DNA from: Gordionus sp. m RMFG-2023
Lineage: Eukaryota > Nematomorpha > Gordioida > Chordodea > Parachordodidae
Direction: 5' to 3'
Assembly: GCF_954871325.1 (NCBI RefSeq)
Contig: NW_027050885.1
Span: 310,001-374,000, forward strand
Length of the DNA: 64,000 nucleotides
Shown here: positions 8,552 to 21,224 of the stretch, piece after piece
Position numbering within the stretch: position 1 is the first letter of the stretch
Layout of the letters: the number at the start of each line of letters is the position of its first letter
Notes under the pieces: model-generated
Told to the model about the DNA's origin: nothing
Databases searched by the model: none
Seen by the model: only the letters and a program-made list of their open reading frames with translations
Translations under genes and position numbers: made by a program

Positions 8552-11500
8552 TGTGAAACATACGTAAAAATGCTTATCACGTGAAAGTATAATAAAACCC
8601 ATTCAAGGAATTTTAAAAATATAAAAAAACTCAAGGGATATTAAGGCTTAAATCATTGAGTTAGGGTTAGAGTTAGAGGGTTAAAGTTAGAGTTAGGGTT
8701 AGTGTTGGGGTTAGGGTTAGTGTTAGATTTAGGTTTAGTAATAGTATTAAATATATAGAATATAATAAGATTATTTTAAAATTATTTTTCTAAGTTCATA
8801 AAGTATATATTAGTTTTTTTTATATATATATGTGAAACATATGTAAAAATGCTTATCACGTGAAAATATAATAAAACCCTTCAAGGGATTTTTAAAATTT
8901 AAAAAAACTCAAGAGATATTAAGGGTTAAATCATTGGGTTAGGGTTAGAGGGTTAAGGTTAGGGTTAGTGTTAGGGTTAGTGTTAGGGTTAGTGTTAGAT
9001 ATAGGGTTAGTAATAGTATTAAATATATAGAATATAATAAGATTATTTTAAAATTATTTTTCTAAGTTCATAAAGTATATATTATAGTGTTTTTTATATA
9101 TATATGTGAAATATAAGTAAAAATGCTATCACGTAAAAATTTAATAAAATCCTTTAAAGGGATTTTAAACGTTAAACCATCATAACCTAATAAACACCTT
9201 CTAGTAGGTAAAATATAAAAAAACTCAAGGGATATTAAGGGTTAAATATTTGGGTTAGGGTTAAGGTTAGTAAATGTTTAAAATATATAGAATATATTAA
9301 ATCATTTTAAAATTATTTTTCAAGGTATCTAGTTTAAAGAACTATAGGAATTAATCTCTTTTAAGACATTATATATTATTAGTAAATTAATAAATAATAG
9401 TAAGTTCTTAAAGTAAATATTAAAGTGTTTTTTATATATATATCTGAAACATACGTAAAAATGCTTATCACGCGAAAATATAATAAATCCCTTAGAAGGG
9501 ATTTTAAAATTATAAAAAAACTTAAGAGATATTAAGGGTTAAATCATTGCGTTACGGTTAGGGTTATAGGGTTAAGGTTAGGGTTAGGGTTAGGGTTAGT
9601 GTTAGGGTTAGGGTTAAGGTTAGTGTTAGATTTAGGGTTAGTAATAGTATTAAATATATAGAATATAATAAGATTATTTTTAAATTATTTTTCTAAGTTC
9701 ATAAAGTATATATTAAAGTGTTTTATATATATATGTGAAACATACGTAAAAATGCTTATCACGCGAAAATATAATAAATCCCATAGAAGGGATTTTAAAA
9801 ATATAAAAAAACTCAAGAGATATTAAGGGTAAATCATTGGGTTAGGGTTAGGGTTAGAGGGTTTAGGTAGGTTAGGGTTAAGGTTTGTGTTAGATTTAGG
9901 GTTAGTAATAGTATTATATATATATAATATAAATAGAATATTTTAAAATTATTTTTCTAAGTTCATAAAGTATATATTAAAGTGTTTTTTATATATATAT
10001 CTGAAACATACGTAAAAATGCTTATCACGCGAAAATATAATAAATCCCTTTCAAGGAATTTTAAAAATATTAAAAACTCACGAGATATTAAGGGTTAAAT
10101 CATTGGGTTAGGGTTAGGGTTAGAGGTTTAAGGTTAAGGTTAGGGTTAGTGTTAGGGTTAGGGTTAAGGTTAGTGTTAGATTTAGGGTTAGTAATAGTAT
10201 TAAATATATAGAATATAATAAGATTAATTTAAAATTATTTTTCTAAGTTCATAAAGCATATATTAAAGTGTTTTATATATATATATGTGAAACATACGTA
10301 AAAATGCTTATCACGTGAAAATATAAAAAAACCCATTCAAGGAATTTTAAAAATATAAAAAAACTCAAGGGATATTAAGGCTTAAATCATTGAGTTAGGG
10401 TTAGGGTTAGAGCGTTAAGGTTAGAGTTAGGGTTAGTGTTGGGGTTAGGGTTAGTGTTAGATTTAGGTTTAGTAATAGTATTAAATATTTAGAATATAAT
10501 AAGATTATTTTAAAATTATTTTTCTAAGTTCATAAAGTATATATTAGTGTTTTTTATATATATAGGTAAAACATATGTAAAAATGCTTACCACGTGAAAA
10601 TATAATAAAACCCTTCAAGGGATTTTTAAAATTTAAAAAAACTCAAGAGATATTAAGGGTTAATTCATTGGGTTAGGGTTAGGGTTAGAGGGTTAAGGTT
10701 AGGGTTAGTGTTAGGGTTAGTGTTAGATATAGGGTTAGTAATAGTATTAAATATATAGAATATAATAAGATTATTTTAAAATTATTTTTTTAAGTTCATA
10801 AAGTATATATTAAAGTGTTTTATATATATATATGTGAAACATACGTAAAAATGCTTATCACGTAAAAATTTAATAAAATCTTTGAAAGGTATTTTAAAAA
10901 TATAAAAAAACTCAAGGGATATTAAGGGTTAAATCATTGAGTTAGGGTTAGGGTTAGAGGGTTAAGGTTAGGGTTAGTGTTAGGGTTAGTGTTTTAGGGT
11001 TAGGGTTAGTGTTAGATTTATGGTTAGTAATAGTATTAAATATATAGAATATAATAAGAATAGTTAAAAATTATTTTTTTAAGTTCATAAAGTATATATT
11101 AAAGTATTTTTTATATATATATGTGAAACATACGTAAAAATGCTTATCACGTGAAAATATAATAAAACCCTTTCAAGGGATTTTAAAAATATAAAAAAAC
11201 TCAAGGGATATTAAGCGTTAAATTACTGGGTTAGGGTTAGGGTTAGAGAGTTAAGGTTATGGTTAGGGTTATTGTTAGATTTAGGGTTAGTAATAGTATT
11301 AAATATATAGAATATAATAAGATTATTTTAAAATTTATTTTCTAAGTTCATAAAGTATATATTAAAGTGTTTTATATATATATATGTGAAACATACGTAA
11401 AAATGCTTATCACGTGAAAATATAATAAAACCCTTTCAAGGAATTTTAAAAATATAAAAAAACTCAAGGGATATTAAGGGTTAAATCATTGAGTTAGGGT

Positions 11501-13912
11501 TAGGGTTAGATGGTTAAGGTTAGGGTTAGGGTTAGGGTTAGTGTTAGATTTAGGGTTAGTAATAGTATTAAATATATAGAATATAATAAGAATAGTTAAA
11601 AATTATTTTTATAAGTTCATAAAGTATATATTAAAGTGTTTTTTATATATATATCTGAAACATACGTAAAAATGCTTATCACGCGAAAATATAATAAATC
11701 CCTTACAAGGGATTTTAAAAATATAAAAAAACTCAAGAGATATTAAGGGTTAAATCATTCGGTTAGGGTTATGGTTAGGGGGTTAGGGTTAGGGTTAGTG
11801 TTAGGGTTAAGGTTAGTGTTAGATTTAGGGTTAGTAATAGTATTAAATATATAGAATATAATAAGATTATTTTAAAATTATTTTTCTAAGTTCATAAAGT
11901 ATATATTAAAGTGTTTTATATATATATATATGTGAAACATACGTAAAAATGCTTATCACGCGAAAATATAATAAATCCCATAGAAGGGATTTTAAAAATA
12001 TAAAAAAACTCAAGAGATATTAAGGGTAAATCATTGGGTTAGGGTTAGGGTTAGAGGGTTAAGGTTAGGGTTAGGGTTAAGGTTTGTGTTAGATTTAGGG
12101 TTAGTAATAGTATTATATATATATAATATAAATAGAATATTTTAAAATTATTTTTCTAAGTTCATAAAGCATATATTAAAGTGTTTTATATATATATATG
12201 TGAAACATACGTAAAAATGCTTATCACGTGAAAATATAATAAAACCCATTCAAGGAATTTTAAAAATATAAAAAAACTCAAGGGATATTAAGGCTTAAAT
12301 CATTGAGTTAGGGTTAGGGTTAGAGGGTTAAGGTTAGAGTTAGGGTTAGTGTTGGGGTTAGGGTTAGTGTTAGATTTAGGGTTAGTAATAGTATTAAATA
12401 TATAGAATATAATAAGATTATTTTAAAATTTATTTTCTAAGTTCATAAAGTATATATTAAAGTGTTTTATATATATTTATATGTGAAACATACGTAAAAA
12501 TGCTTATCACGTGAAAATATAATAAAACCCTTTCAAGGAATTTTAAAAATATAAAAAAACTCAAGGGATATTAAGGGTTAAATCATTGAGTTAGGGTTAG
12601 GGTTAGAGGGTTAAGGTTAGGGTTAGGGTTAGGGTTAGTGTTTTAGGGTTAGGGTTAGTGTTAGATTTAGGGTTAGTAATAGTATTGAATATATAGAATA
12701 TAATAAGAATAGTTAAAAATTATTTTTATAAGTTCATAAAGTATATATTAAAGTGTTTTTTATATATATATCTGAAACATACGTAAAAATGCTTATCACG
12801 CGAAAATATAATAAATCCCTTACAAGGGATTTTAAAAATATAAAAAAACTCAAGAGATATTAAGGGTTAAATCATTCGGTTAGGGTTATGGTTAGGGGGT
12901 TAGGGTTAGGGTTAGTGTTAGGGTTAAGGTTAGTGTTAGATTTAGGGTTAGTAATATTATTAAATATATAGAATATAATAAGATTATTTTAAAATTATTT
13001 TTCTAAGTTCATAAAGTATATATTAAAGTGTTTTATATATATATATGTGAAACATACGTAAAAATGCTTATCACGCGAAAATATAATTAATCCCTTACAA
13101 GGGATTTTAAAAATAACTAAAAACTCAAGAGATATTAAGGGTTAAATCATTGCGTTAGGGTTAGGGTTAGAGGTTTAAGGTTATGGTTAGGGTTAGTGTT
13201 AGAGGTTTAAGGTTATGGTTAGGGTTAGTGATAGATTTAGGGTTAGTAATAGTATTAAATATATAGAATATAATAAGATTATTTTAAAATTATTTTTCTA
13301 AGTTCATAAAGTATATATTAAAGTGTTTTATATATATATATGTGAAACATACGTAAAAATGCTTATCACGCGAAAATATAATTAATCCCTTACAAGGGAT
13401 TTTAAAAATAACTAAAAACTCAAGAGATATTAAGGGTTAAATCATTGCGTTAGGGTTAGGGTTAGAGGTTTTAGGTTATGGTTAGGGTTAGGGTTAGTGT
13501 TAGGGTTAGGGTTAGAGTTAGTGTTAGATTTAGGGTTAGTAATAGTATTAAATATATAGAATATAATAAGATTATTTTAAAATTATTTTTCTAAGTTCAT
13601 AAAGCATATATTAAAGTGTTTTATATATATATATGTGAAACATACGTAAAAATCCTTATCACGTGAAAATATAATAAAACCCATTCAAGGAATTTTAAAA
13701 ATATAAAAAAACTCAAGGGATATTAAGCCTTAAATCATTGAGTTAGGGTTAGGGTTAGAGGGTTAAAGTTAGAGTTAGGGTTAGTGTTGGGGTTAGGGTT
13801 AGTGTTAGATTTAGGTTTAGTAATAGTATTAAATATATAGAATATAATAAGATTATTTTAAAATTATTTTTCTAAGTTCATAAAGTATATATTAGTGTTT
13901 TTTATATATATA
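8552..13912 (+). repeat. Mixed monomer region without a clean HOR
   Basis: Monomer starts: 8552, 8831, 9105 (L), 9443, 9734, 10000, 10286, 10565, 10833, 11122, 11385, 11654, 11931, 12199, 12482, 12771, 13046, 13341, 13634. The run from 9105 to 10564 has the same monomer order as the start of the super-HOR (L, then about 290, 266 and 286 bp) but lacks the 158 bp truncated monomer, so it may resemble an earlier state. The anchor at 10565 is altered (GGTAAAAC). The trio at 11654-12481 (277, 268, 283 bp) recurs at 15945-16772 and 57126-57953, each exactly 828 bp. Confidence 0.85.
9105..9442 (+). repeat. L monomer 3
   Basis: 338 bp. Haplotype GCTATCACGT (one T lost) / CAAGG / AGTTCTT, ending ATATATATCTG. 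First of the one-base-shorter L class. Confidence 0.9.
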
Positions 13913-14195
13913 TGTGAAACATATGTAAAAATGCTTATCACGTGAAAATATAATAAAACCCTTAAATATAAAAAAACTCAAGGGATATTAAGGGTTAAAT
14001 ATTTGGGTTAGGGTTAAGGTTAGTAAATGTTTAAAATATATAGAATATATTAAATCATTTTAAAATTATTTTTCAAGGTATCTAGTTTAAAGAACTATAG
14101 GAATTAATCTCTTTTAAGACATTATATATTATTAGTAAATTAATAAATAATAGTAAGTTTTTAAAGTATATATTAAAGTGTTTTATATATATATA
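13913..14195 (+). repeat. Chimeric monomer: regular 5' part joined to L 3' part
   Basis: It starts as a regular ACATATG/CACGTG monomer, reads to ATAAAACCCTT, then jumps into the A-rich segment and the reduced telomere-like block of an L monomer (ATATTTGGG onward), with the L-specific CAAGGTATCTAG segment. The right arm of the inverted repeat and the first L-specific segment are absent. I saw only this one copy. It documents recombination between the two monomer classes. Confidence 0.85.
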
Positions 14196-14486
14196 TGTGA
14201 AACATACGTAAAAATGCTTATCACGTAAAAATTTAATAAAATCCTTGAAAGGTATTTTAAAAATATAAAAAAACTCAAGGGATATTAAGGGTTAAATCAT
14301 TGAGTTAGGGTTAGGGTTAGAGGGGGTTAGAGGGTTAAGGTTAGGGTTAGTGTTAGAGTTAGTGTTAGGGTTAGTGTTAGATATAGGGTTAGTAATAGTA
14401 TTAAATATATAGAATATAATAAGATTATTTTAAAATTATTTTTCTAAGTTCATAATGTATATATTATAGTGTTTTTTATATATATA
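14196..14486 (+). repeat. Monomer with CGTAAAAATTT and a GAGGGGGTTAGAGGG block
   Basis: This 291 bp monomer has an L-like CACGTAAAAATTT start, the arm form CCTTGAAAGG and a distinctive AGGGGGTTAGAGGG in its telomere-like block. Close copies start at 31981, 44634 and 55382. In each of the four places an L monomer with the CACTTAAAA start follows directly. Confidence 0.87.
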
Positions 14487-14825
14487 TGTGAAATATAAGT
14501 AAAAATGCTTATCACTTAAAAATTTAATAAAATCCTTTAAAGGGATTTTAAACGTTAAACCATCATAACCTAATAAACACCTTCTAGTAGGTAAAATATA
14601 AAAAAACTCAAGGGATATTAAGGGTTAAATATTTGGGTTAGGGTTAAGGTTAGTAAATGTTTAAAATATATAGAATATATTAAATCATTTTAAAATTATT
14701 TTTCAAGGTATCTAGTTTAAAGAACTATAGGAATTAATCTCTTTTAAGACATTATATATTATTAGTAAATTAATAAATAATAGTAAGTTTTTAAAGTAAA
14801 TATTAAAGTGTTTTTTATATATATA
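14487..14825 (+). repeat. L monomer 4
   Basis: Haplotype CTTATCACTTAAAA / CAAGG / AGTTTTT, ending ATATATATCTG. First L with CACTT, which lacks the CpG. The L at 55673 is its counterpart. Confidence 0.9.
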
Positions 14826-15790
14826 TCTGAAACATACGTAAAAATGCTTATCACGCGAAAATATAATAAATCCCTTAGAAGGGATTTTAAAATTATAAAA
14901 AAACTTAAGAGATATTAAGGGTTAAATCATTGCGTTACGGTTAGGGTTATAGGGTTAAGGTTAGGGTTAGGGTTAGTGTTAGGGTTAGGGTTAAGGTTAG
15001 TGTTAGATTTAGGGTTAGTAATAGTATTAAATATATAGAATATAATAAGATTATTTTAAAATTATTTTTCTAAGTTCATAAAGTATATATTAAAGTGTTT
15101 TATATATATATATATGTGAAACATACGTAAAAATGCTTATCACGCGAAAATATAATAAATCCCATAGAAGGGATTTTAAAAATATAAAAAAACTCAAGAG
15201 ATATTAAGGGTAAATCATTGGGTTAGGGTTAGGGTTAGAGGGTTAAGGTTAGGGTTAGGGTTAAGGTTTGTGTTAGATTTTGGGTTAGTAATAGTATTAT
15301 ATATATATAATATAAATAGAATATTTTAAAATTATTTTTCTAAGTTCATAAAGTATATATTAAAGTGTTTTTTATATATATATCTGAAACATACGTAAAA
15401 ATGCTTATCATATATAAATCCCTTTCAAGGAATTTTAAAAATATTAAAAACTCACGAGATATTAAGGGTTAAATCATTGGGTTAGGGTTAGGGTTAGAGG
15501 TTTAAGGTTAAGGTTAGGGTTAGTGTTAGGGTTAAGGTTAGTGTTAGATTTAGGGTTAGTAATAGTATTAAATATATAGAATATGATAAGATTATTTTAA
15601 AATTTATTTTCTAAGTTCATAAAGTATATATTAAAGTGTTTTATATATATTTATATGTGAAACATACGTAAAAATGCTTATCACGTGAAAATATAATAAA
15701 ACCCTTTCAAGGAATTTTAAAAATATAAAAAAACTCAAGGGATATTAAGGGTTAAATCATTGAGTTAGGGTTAGGGTTAGAGGGTTAAGG

Positions 15791-15814
15791 TTAGGGTTAG
15801 GGTTAGGGTTAGGG
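15791..15814 (+). repeat. Four perfect TTAGGG units
   Basis: Four consecutive perfect telomere hexamers meet the usual G-quadruplex pattern (four GGG runs, 3-base loops). It lies in a GTGTTTTAGGG-type monomer; most monomers have at most three perfect units in a row. Confidence 0.85.
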
Positions 15815-17872
15815 TTAGTGTTTTAGGGTTAGGGTTAGTGTTAGATTTAGGGTTAGTAATAGTATTGAATATATAGAATATAATAGTTAAAAATTATTTT
15901 TATAAGTTCATAAAGTATATATTAAAGTGTTTTTTATATATATATCTGAAACATACGTAAAAATGCTTATCACGCGAAAATATAATAAATCCCTTACAAG
16001 GGATTTTAAAAATATAAAAAAACTCAAGAGATATTAAGGGTTAAATCATTCGGTTAGAGTTATGGTTAGGGGGTTAGGGTTAGGGTTAGTGTTAGGGTTA
16101 AGGTTAGTGTTAGATTTAGGGTTAGTAATAGTATTAAATATATAGAATATAATAAGATTATTTTAAAATTATTTTTCTAAGTTCATAAAGTATATATTAA
16201 AGTGTTTTATATATATATATATGTGAAACATACGTAAAAATGCTTATCACGCGAAAATATAATAAATCCCATAGAAGGGATTTTAAAAATATAAAAAAAC
16301 TCAAGAGATATTAAGGGTAAATCATTGGGTTAGGGTTAGGGTTAGAGGGTTAAGGTTAGGGTTAGGGTTAAGGTTTGTGTTAGATTTAGGGTTAGTAATA
16401 GTATTATATATATATAATATAAATAGAATATTTTAAAATTATTTTTCTAAGTTCATAAAGCATATATTAAAGTGTTTTATATATATATATGTGAAACATA
16501 CGTAAAAATGCTTATCACGTGAAAATATAATAAAACCCATTCAAGGAATTTTAAAAATATAAAAAAACTCAAGGGATATTAAGGCTTAAATCATTGAGTT
16601 AGGGTTAGGGTTAGAGGGTTAAGGTTAGAGTTAGGGTTAGTGTTGGGGTTAGGGTTAGTGTTAGATTTAGGGTTAGTAATAGTATTAAATATATAGAATA
16701 TAATAAGATTATTTTAAAATTTATTTTCTAAGTTCATAAAGTATATATTAAAGTGTTTTATATATATTTATATGTGAAACATACGTAAAAATGCTTATCA
16801 CGTGAAAATATAATAAAACCCTTTCAAGGAATTTTAAAAATATAAAAAAACTCAAGGGATATTAAGCGTTAAATTACTGGGTGAGGGTTAGGGTTAGAGA
16901 GTTAAGGTTATGGTTAGGGTTATTGTTAGATTTAGGGTTAGTAATAGTATTAAATATATAGAATATAATAAGATTATTTTAAAATTTATTTTCTAAGTTC
17001 ATAAAGTATATATTAAAGTGTTTTATATATATATATATATGTGAAACATACGTAAAAATGCTTATCACGTGAAAATATAATAAAACCCTTTCAAGGAATT
17101 TTAAAAATATAAAAAAACTCAAGGGATATTAAGGGTTAAATCATTGAGTTAGGGTTAGGGTTAGAGGGTTAAAGTTAGGGTTAGGGTTAGGGTAAGTGTT
17201 AGATTTAGGGTTAGTAATAGTATTAAATATATAGAATATAATAAGAATAGTTAAAAATTATTTTTATAAGTTCATAAAGTATATATTAAAGTGTTTTTTA
17301 TATATATATCTGAAACATACGTAAAAATGCTTATCACGCGAAAATATAATAAATCCCTTACAAGGGATTTTAAAAATATAAAAAAACTCAAGAGATATTA
17401 AGGGTTAAATCATTGGGTTAGGGTTATGGTTAGGGGGTTAGGGTTAGGGTTAGTGTTAGGGTTAGGGTTAAGGTTAGTGTTAGATTTAGGGTTAGTAATA
17501 GTATTAAATATATAGAATATAATAAGATTATTTTAAAATTATTTTTCTAAGTTCATAAAGTATATATTAAAGTGTTTTATATATATATATGTGAAACATA
17601 CGTAAAAATGCTTATCACGCGAAAATATAATTAATCCCTTACAAGGGATTTTAAAAATAACTAAAAACTCAAGAGATATTAAGGGTTAAATCATTGCGTT
17701 AGGGTTAGGGTTAGAGGTTTAAGGTTATGGTTAGGGTTAGTGTTAGAGGTTTAAGGTTATGGTTAGGGTTAGTGTTAGATTTAGGGTTAGTAATAGTATT
17801 AAATATATAGAATATAAAATGATTATTTTAAAATTATTTTTCTAAGTTCATAAAGTATATATTAAAGTGTTT

Positions 17873-17892
17873 TATATATATATATATATATA
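17873..17892. repeat. Longest TA run, (TA)10
   Basis: Every monomer ends in a short TA run of variable length just before the next anchor. The run closing the 17590 monomer is the longest I noticed and helps make that monomer 303 bp. Other long ones close the monomers at 16773 and 2592. Confidence 0.8.
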
Positions 17893-18732
17893 TGTGAAAC
17901 ATACGTAAAAATGCTTATCACGCGAAAATATAATAAATCCCTTACAAGGGATTTTTAAAATATAAAAAAACTCAAGAGATATTAAGGGTTAAATCATTGC
18001 GTTAGGGTTAGGGTTAGATGGTTAAGGTTAGGGTTAGGGTTAGTGTTAGGGTTAGGGTTAGAGTTAGTGTTAGATTTAGGGTTAGTAATAGTATTAAATA
18101 TATAGAATATAATAAGATTATTTTAAAATTATTTTTCTAAGTTTATAAAGCATATATTTAAGTGTTTTATATATATATATGTGAAACATACGTAAAAATT
18201 CTTATCACGTGAAAGTATAATAAAACCCATTCAAGGAATTTTAAAAATATAAAAAAACTCAAGGGATATTAAGCCTTAAATCATTGAGTTAGGGTTAGGG
18301 TTAGAGGGTTAAAGTTAGAGTTAGGGTTAGTGTTGGGGTTAGGGTTAGTGTTAGATTTAGGTTTAGTAATAGTATTAAATATATAGAATATAATAAGATT
18401 ATTTTAAAATTATTTTTCTAAGTTCATAAAGTATATATTAGTGTTTTTTATATATATATGTGAAACATATGTAAAAATGCTTATCACGTGAAAATATAAT
18501 AAAACCCTTCAAGGGATTTTTAAAATTTAAAAAAACTCAAGAGATATTAAGGGTTAAATCATTGAGTTAGGGTTAGAGGGTTAAGGTTAGGGTTAGTGTT
18601 AGGGTTAGTGTTAGGGTTAGTGTTAGATATAGGGTTAGTAATAGTATTAAATATATAGAATATAATAAGATTATTTTAAAATTATTTTTCTAAGTTCATA
18701 ATGTATATATTATAGTGTTTTTTATATATATA

Positions 18733-19071
18733 TGTGAAATATAAGTAAAAATGCTTATCACGTAAAAATTTAATAAAATCCTTTAAAGGGATTTTAAACG
18801 TTAAACCATCATAACCTAATAAACACCTTCTAGTAGGTAAAATATAAAAAAACTCAAGGGATATTAAGGGTTAAATATTTGGGTTAGGGTTAAGGTTAGT
18901 AAATGTTTAAAATATATAGAATATATTAAATCATTTTAAAATTATTTTTCAAGGTATCTAGTTTAAAGAACTATAGGAATTAATCTCTTTTAAGACATTA
19001 TATATTATTAGTAAATTAATAAATAATAGTAAGTTTTTAAAGTAAATATTAAAGTGTTTTTTATATATATA
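18733..19071 (+). repeat. L monomer 5
   Basis: Haplotype CTTATCACGT / CAAGG / AGTTTTT, ending ATATATATCTG. Only two monomers separate it from the next L. Confidence 0.9.
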
Positions 19072-19626
19072 TCTGAAACATACGTAAAAATGCTTATCAC
19101 GCGAAAATATAATAAATCCCTTAGAAGGGATTTTAAAATTATAAAAAAACTCAAGAGATATTAAGGGTTAAATCATTGCGTTACGGTTAGGGTTATAGGG
19201 TTAAGGTTAGGGTTAGGGTTAGTGTTAGGGTTAGGGTTAAGGTTAGTGTTAGATTTAGGGTTAGTAATAGTATTAAATATATAGAATATAATAAGATTAT
19301 TTTAAAATTATTTTTCTAAGTTCATAAAGTATATATTAAAGTGTTTTATATATATATATATGTGAAACATACGTAAAAATGCTTATCACGCGAAAATATA
19401 ATAAATCCCATAGAAGGGATTTTAAAAATATAAAAAAACTCAAGAGATATTAAGGGTAAATTATTGGGTTAGGGTTAGGGTTAGAGGGTTTAGGTAGGTT
19501 AGGGTTAAGGTTTGTGTTAGATTTAGGGTTAGTAATAGTATTATATATATATAATATAAATAGAATATTTTAAAATTATTTTTCTAAGTTCATAAAGTAT
19601 ATATTATAGTGTTTTTTATATATATA
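18733..19626 (+). repeat. L-led linker before the super-HOR
   Basis: Monomer starts: 18733 (L), 19072, 19361, with lengths 339, 289 and 266. It resembles the start of other L-led runs but is followed immediately by another L monomer at 19627, so L monomers here are only 894 bp apart. The 19361 monomer has the GGGTTTAGGTAGG form of the telomere-like block. Confidence 0.85.
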
Positions 19627-19964
19627 TGTGAAATATAAGTAAAAATGCTATCACGTAAAAATTTAATAAAATCCTTTAAAGGGATTTTAAACGTTAAACC
19701 ATCATAACCTAATAAACACCTTCTAGTAGGTAAAATATAAAAAAACTCAAGGGATATTAAGGGTTAAATATTTGTGTTAGGGTTAAGGTTAGTAAATGTT
19801 TAAAATATATAGAATATATTAAATCATTTTAAAATTATTTTTCAACGTATCTAGTTTAAAGAACTATAGGAATTAATCTCTTTTAAGACATTATATATTA
19901 TTAGTAAATTAATAAATAATAGTAAGTTCTTAAAGTAAATATTAAAGTGTTTTTTATATAAATA
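19627..19964 (+). repeat. L monomer 6, first monomer of super-HOR copy 1
   Basis: 338 bp. Haplotype GCTATCACGT / CAACG / AGTTCTT, ending TATAAATATCTG; it has a private ATATTTGTGTTAG. Confidence 0.9.
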
Positions 19965-21066
19965 TCTGAAACATACGTAAAAATGCTTATCACGCGAAAA
20001 TATAATAAATCCCTTAGAAGGGATTTTAAAATTATAAAAAAACTCAAGAGATATTAAGGGTTAAATCATTGCGTTACGGTTAGGGTTATAGGGTTAAGGT
20101 TAGGGTTAGGGTTAGTGTTAGGGTTAGGGTTAAGGTTAGTGTTAGATTTAGGGTTAGTAATAGTATTAAATATATAGAATATAATAAGATTATTTTAAAA
20201 TTATTTTTCTAAGTTCATAAAGTATATATTAAAGTGTTTTATATATATATATATGTGAAACATACGTAAAAATGCTTATCACGCGAAAATATAATAAATC
20301 CCATAGAAGGGATTTTAAAAATATAAAAAAACTCAAGAGATATTAAGGGTAAATTATTGGGTTAGGGTTAGGGTTAGAGGGTTTAGGTAGGTTAGGGTTA
20401 AGGTTTGTGTTAGATTTAGGGTTAGTAATAGTATTATATATATATAATATAAATAGAATATTTTAAAATTATTTTTCTAAGTTCATAAAGTATATATTAA
20501 AGTGTATTTTATATATATATCTGAAACATACGTAAAAATGCTTATCACGCGAAAATATAATAAATCCCTTTCAAGGAATTTTAAAAATATTAAAAACTCA
20601 CGAGATATTAAGGGTTAAATCATTGGGTTAGGGTTAGGGTTAGAGGTTTAAGGTTAAGGTTAGGGTTAGTGTTAGGGTTAGGGTTAAGGTTAGTGTTAGA
20701 TTTAGGGTTAGTAATAGTATTAAATATATAGAATATAATAAGATTAATTTAAAATTATTTTTCTAAGTTCATAAAGCATATATTAAAGTGTTTTATATAT
20801 ATATATGTGAAACATACGTAAAAATGCTTATCACGTGAAAATATAAAAAAACCCATTCAAGGAATTTTAAAAATATAAAAAAACTCAAGGGATATTAAGG
20901 CTTAAATCATTGAGTTAGGGTTAGGGTTAGAGGGTTAAGGTTAGAGTTAGGGTTAGTGTTAGATTTAGGTTTAGTAATAGTATTAAATATATAGAATATA
21001 ATAAGATTATTTTAAAATTATTTTTCTAAGTTCATAAAGTATATATTAGTGTTTTTTATATATATA

Positions 21067-21224
21067 TGTAAAACATATGTAAAAATGCTTACCACGTGAA
21101 AATATAATAAAACCCTTCAAGGGGTTAGTAATAGTATTAAATATATAGAATATAATAAGATTATTTTAAAATTTATTTTCTAAGTTCATAAAGTATATAT
21201 TAAAGTGTTTTATATATATTTATA
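21067..21224 (+). repeat. Truncated 158 bp monomer, copy 1
   Basis: Anchor TGTAAAACATATG and CACGTG, then CCCTTCAAGGGG runs straight into TTAGTAATAGTATT. The second inverted-repeat arm, the A-rich segment and almost the whole telomere-like block are missing, about 120 bp in all. The short GGGG/GGGTTAG similarity at the join suggests a slippage or microhomology deletion. All seven copies share the same join, so it formed once. This copy keeps CTAAGTTCATAAAG in its tail. Confidence 0.92.

Larger units (their letters stand above)
14487..18732 (+). repeat. 15-monomer block, left copy of a pair about 41.2 kb apart
   Basis: Monomer starts: 14487 (L), 14826, 15115, 15383, 15656, 15945, 16222, 16490, 16773, 17040, 17309, 17590, 17893, 18180, 18459. 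It pairs with 55673-59606. Markers found only in these two blocks include GATTTTGGGTTAG, a deletion beside the anchor site in the 15383 and 56569 monomers, GAATATGATAAG, a short GAATATAATAGTTAAAA tail, ATTCGGTTAGAG and CTGGGTGAGGG. The 303 bp monomer at 17590 has no partner in the right copy. Confidence 0.88.
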
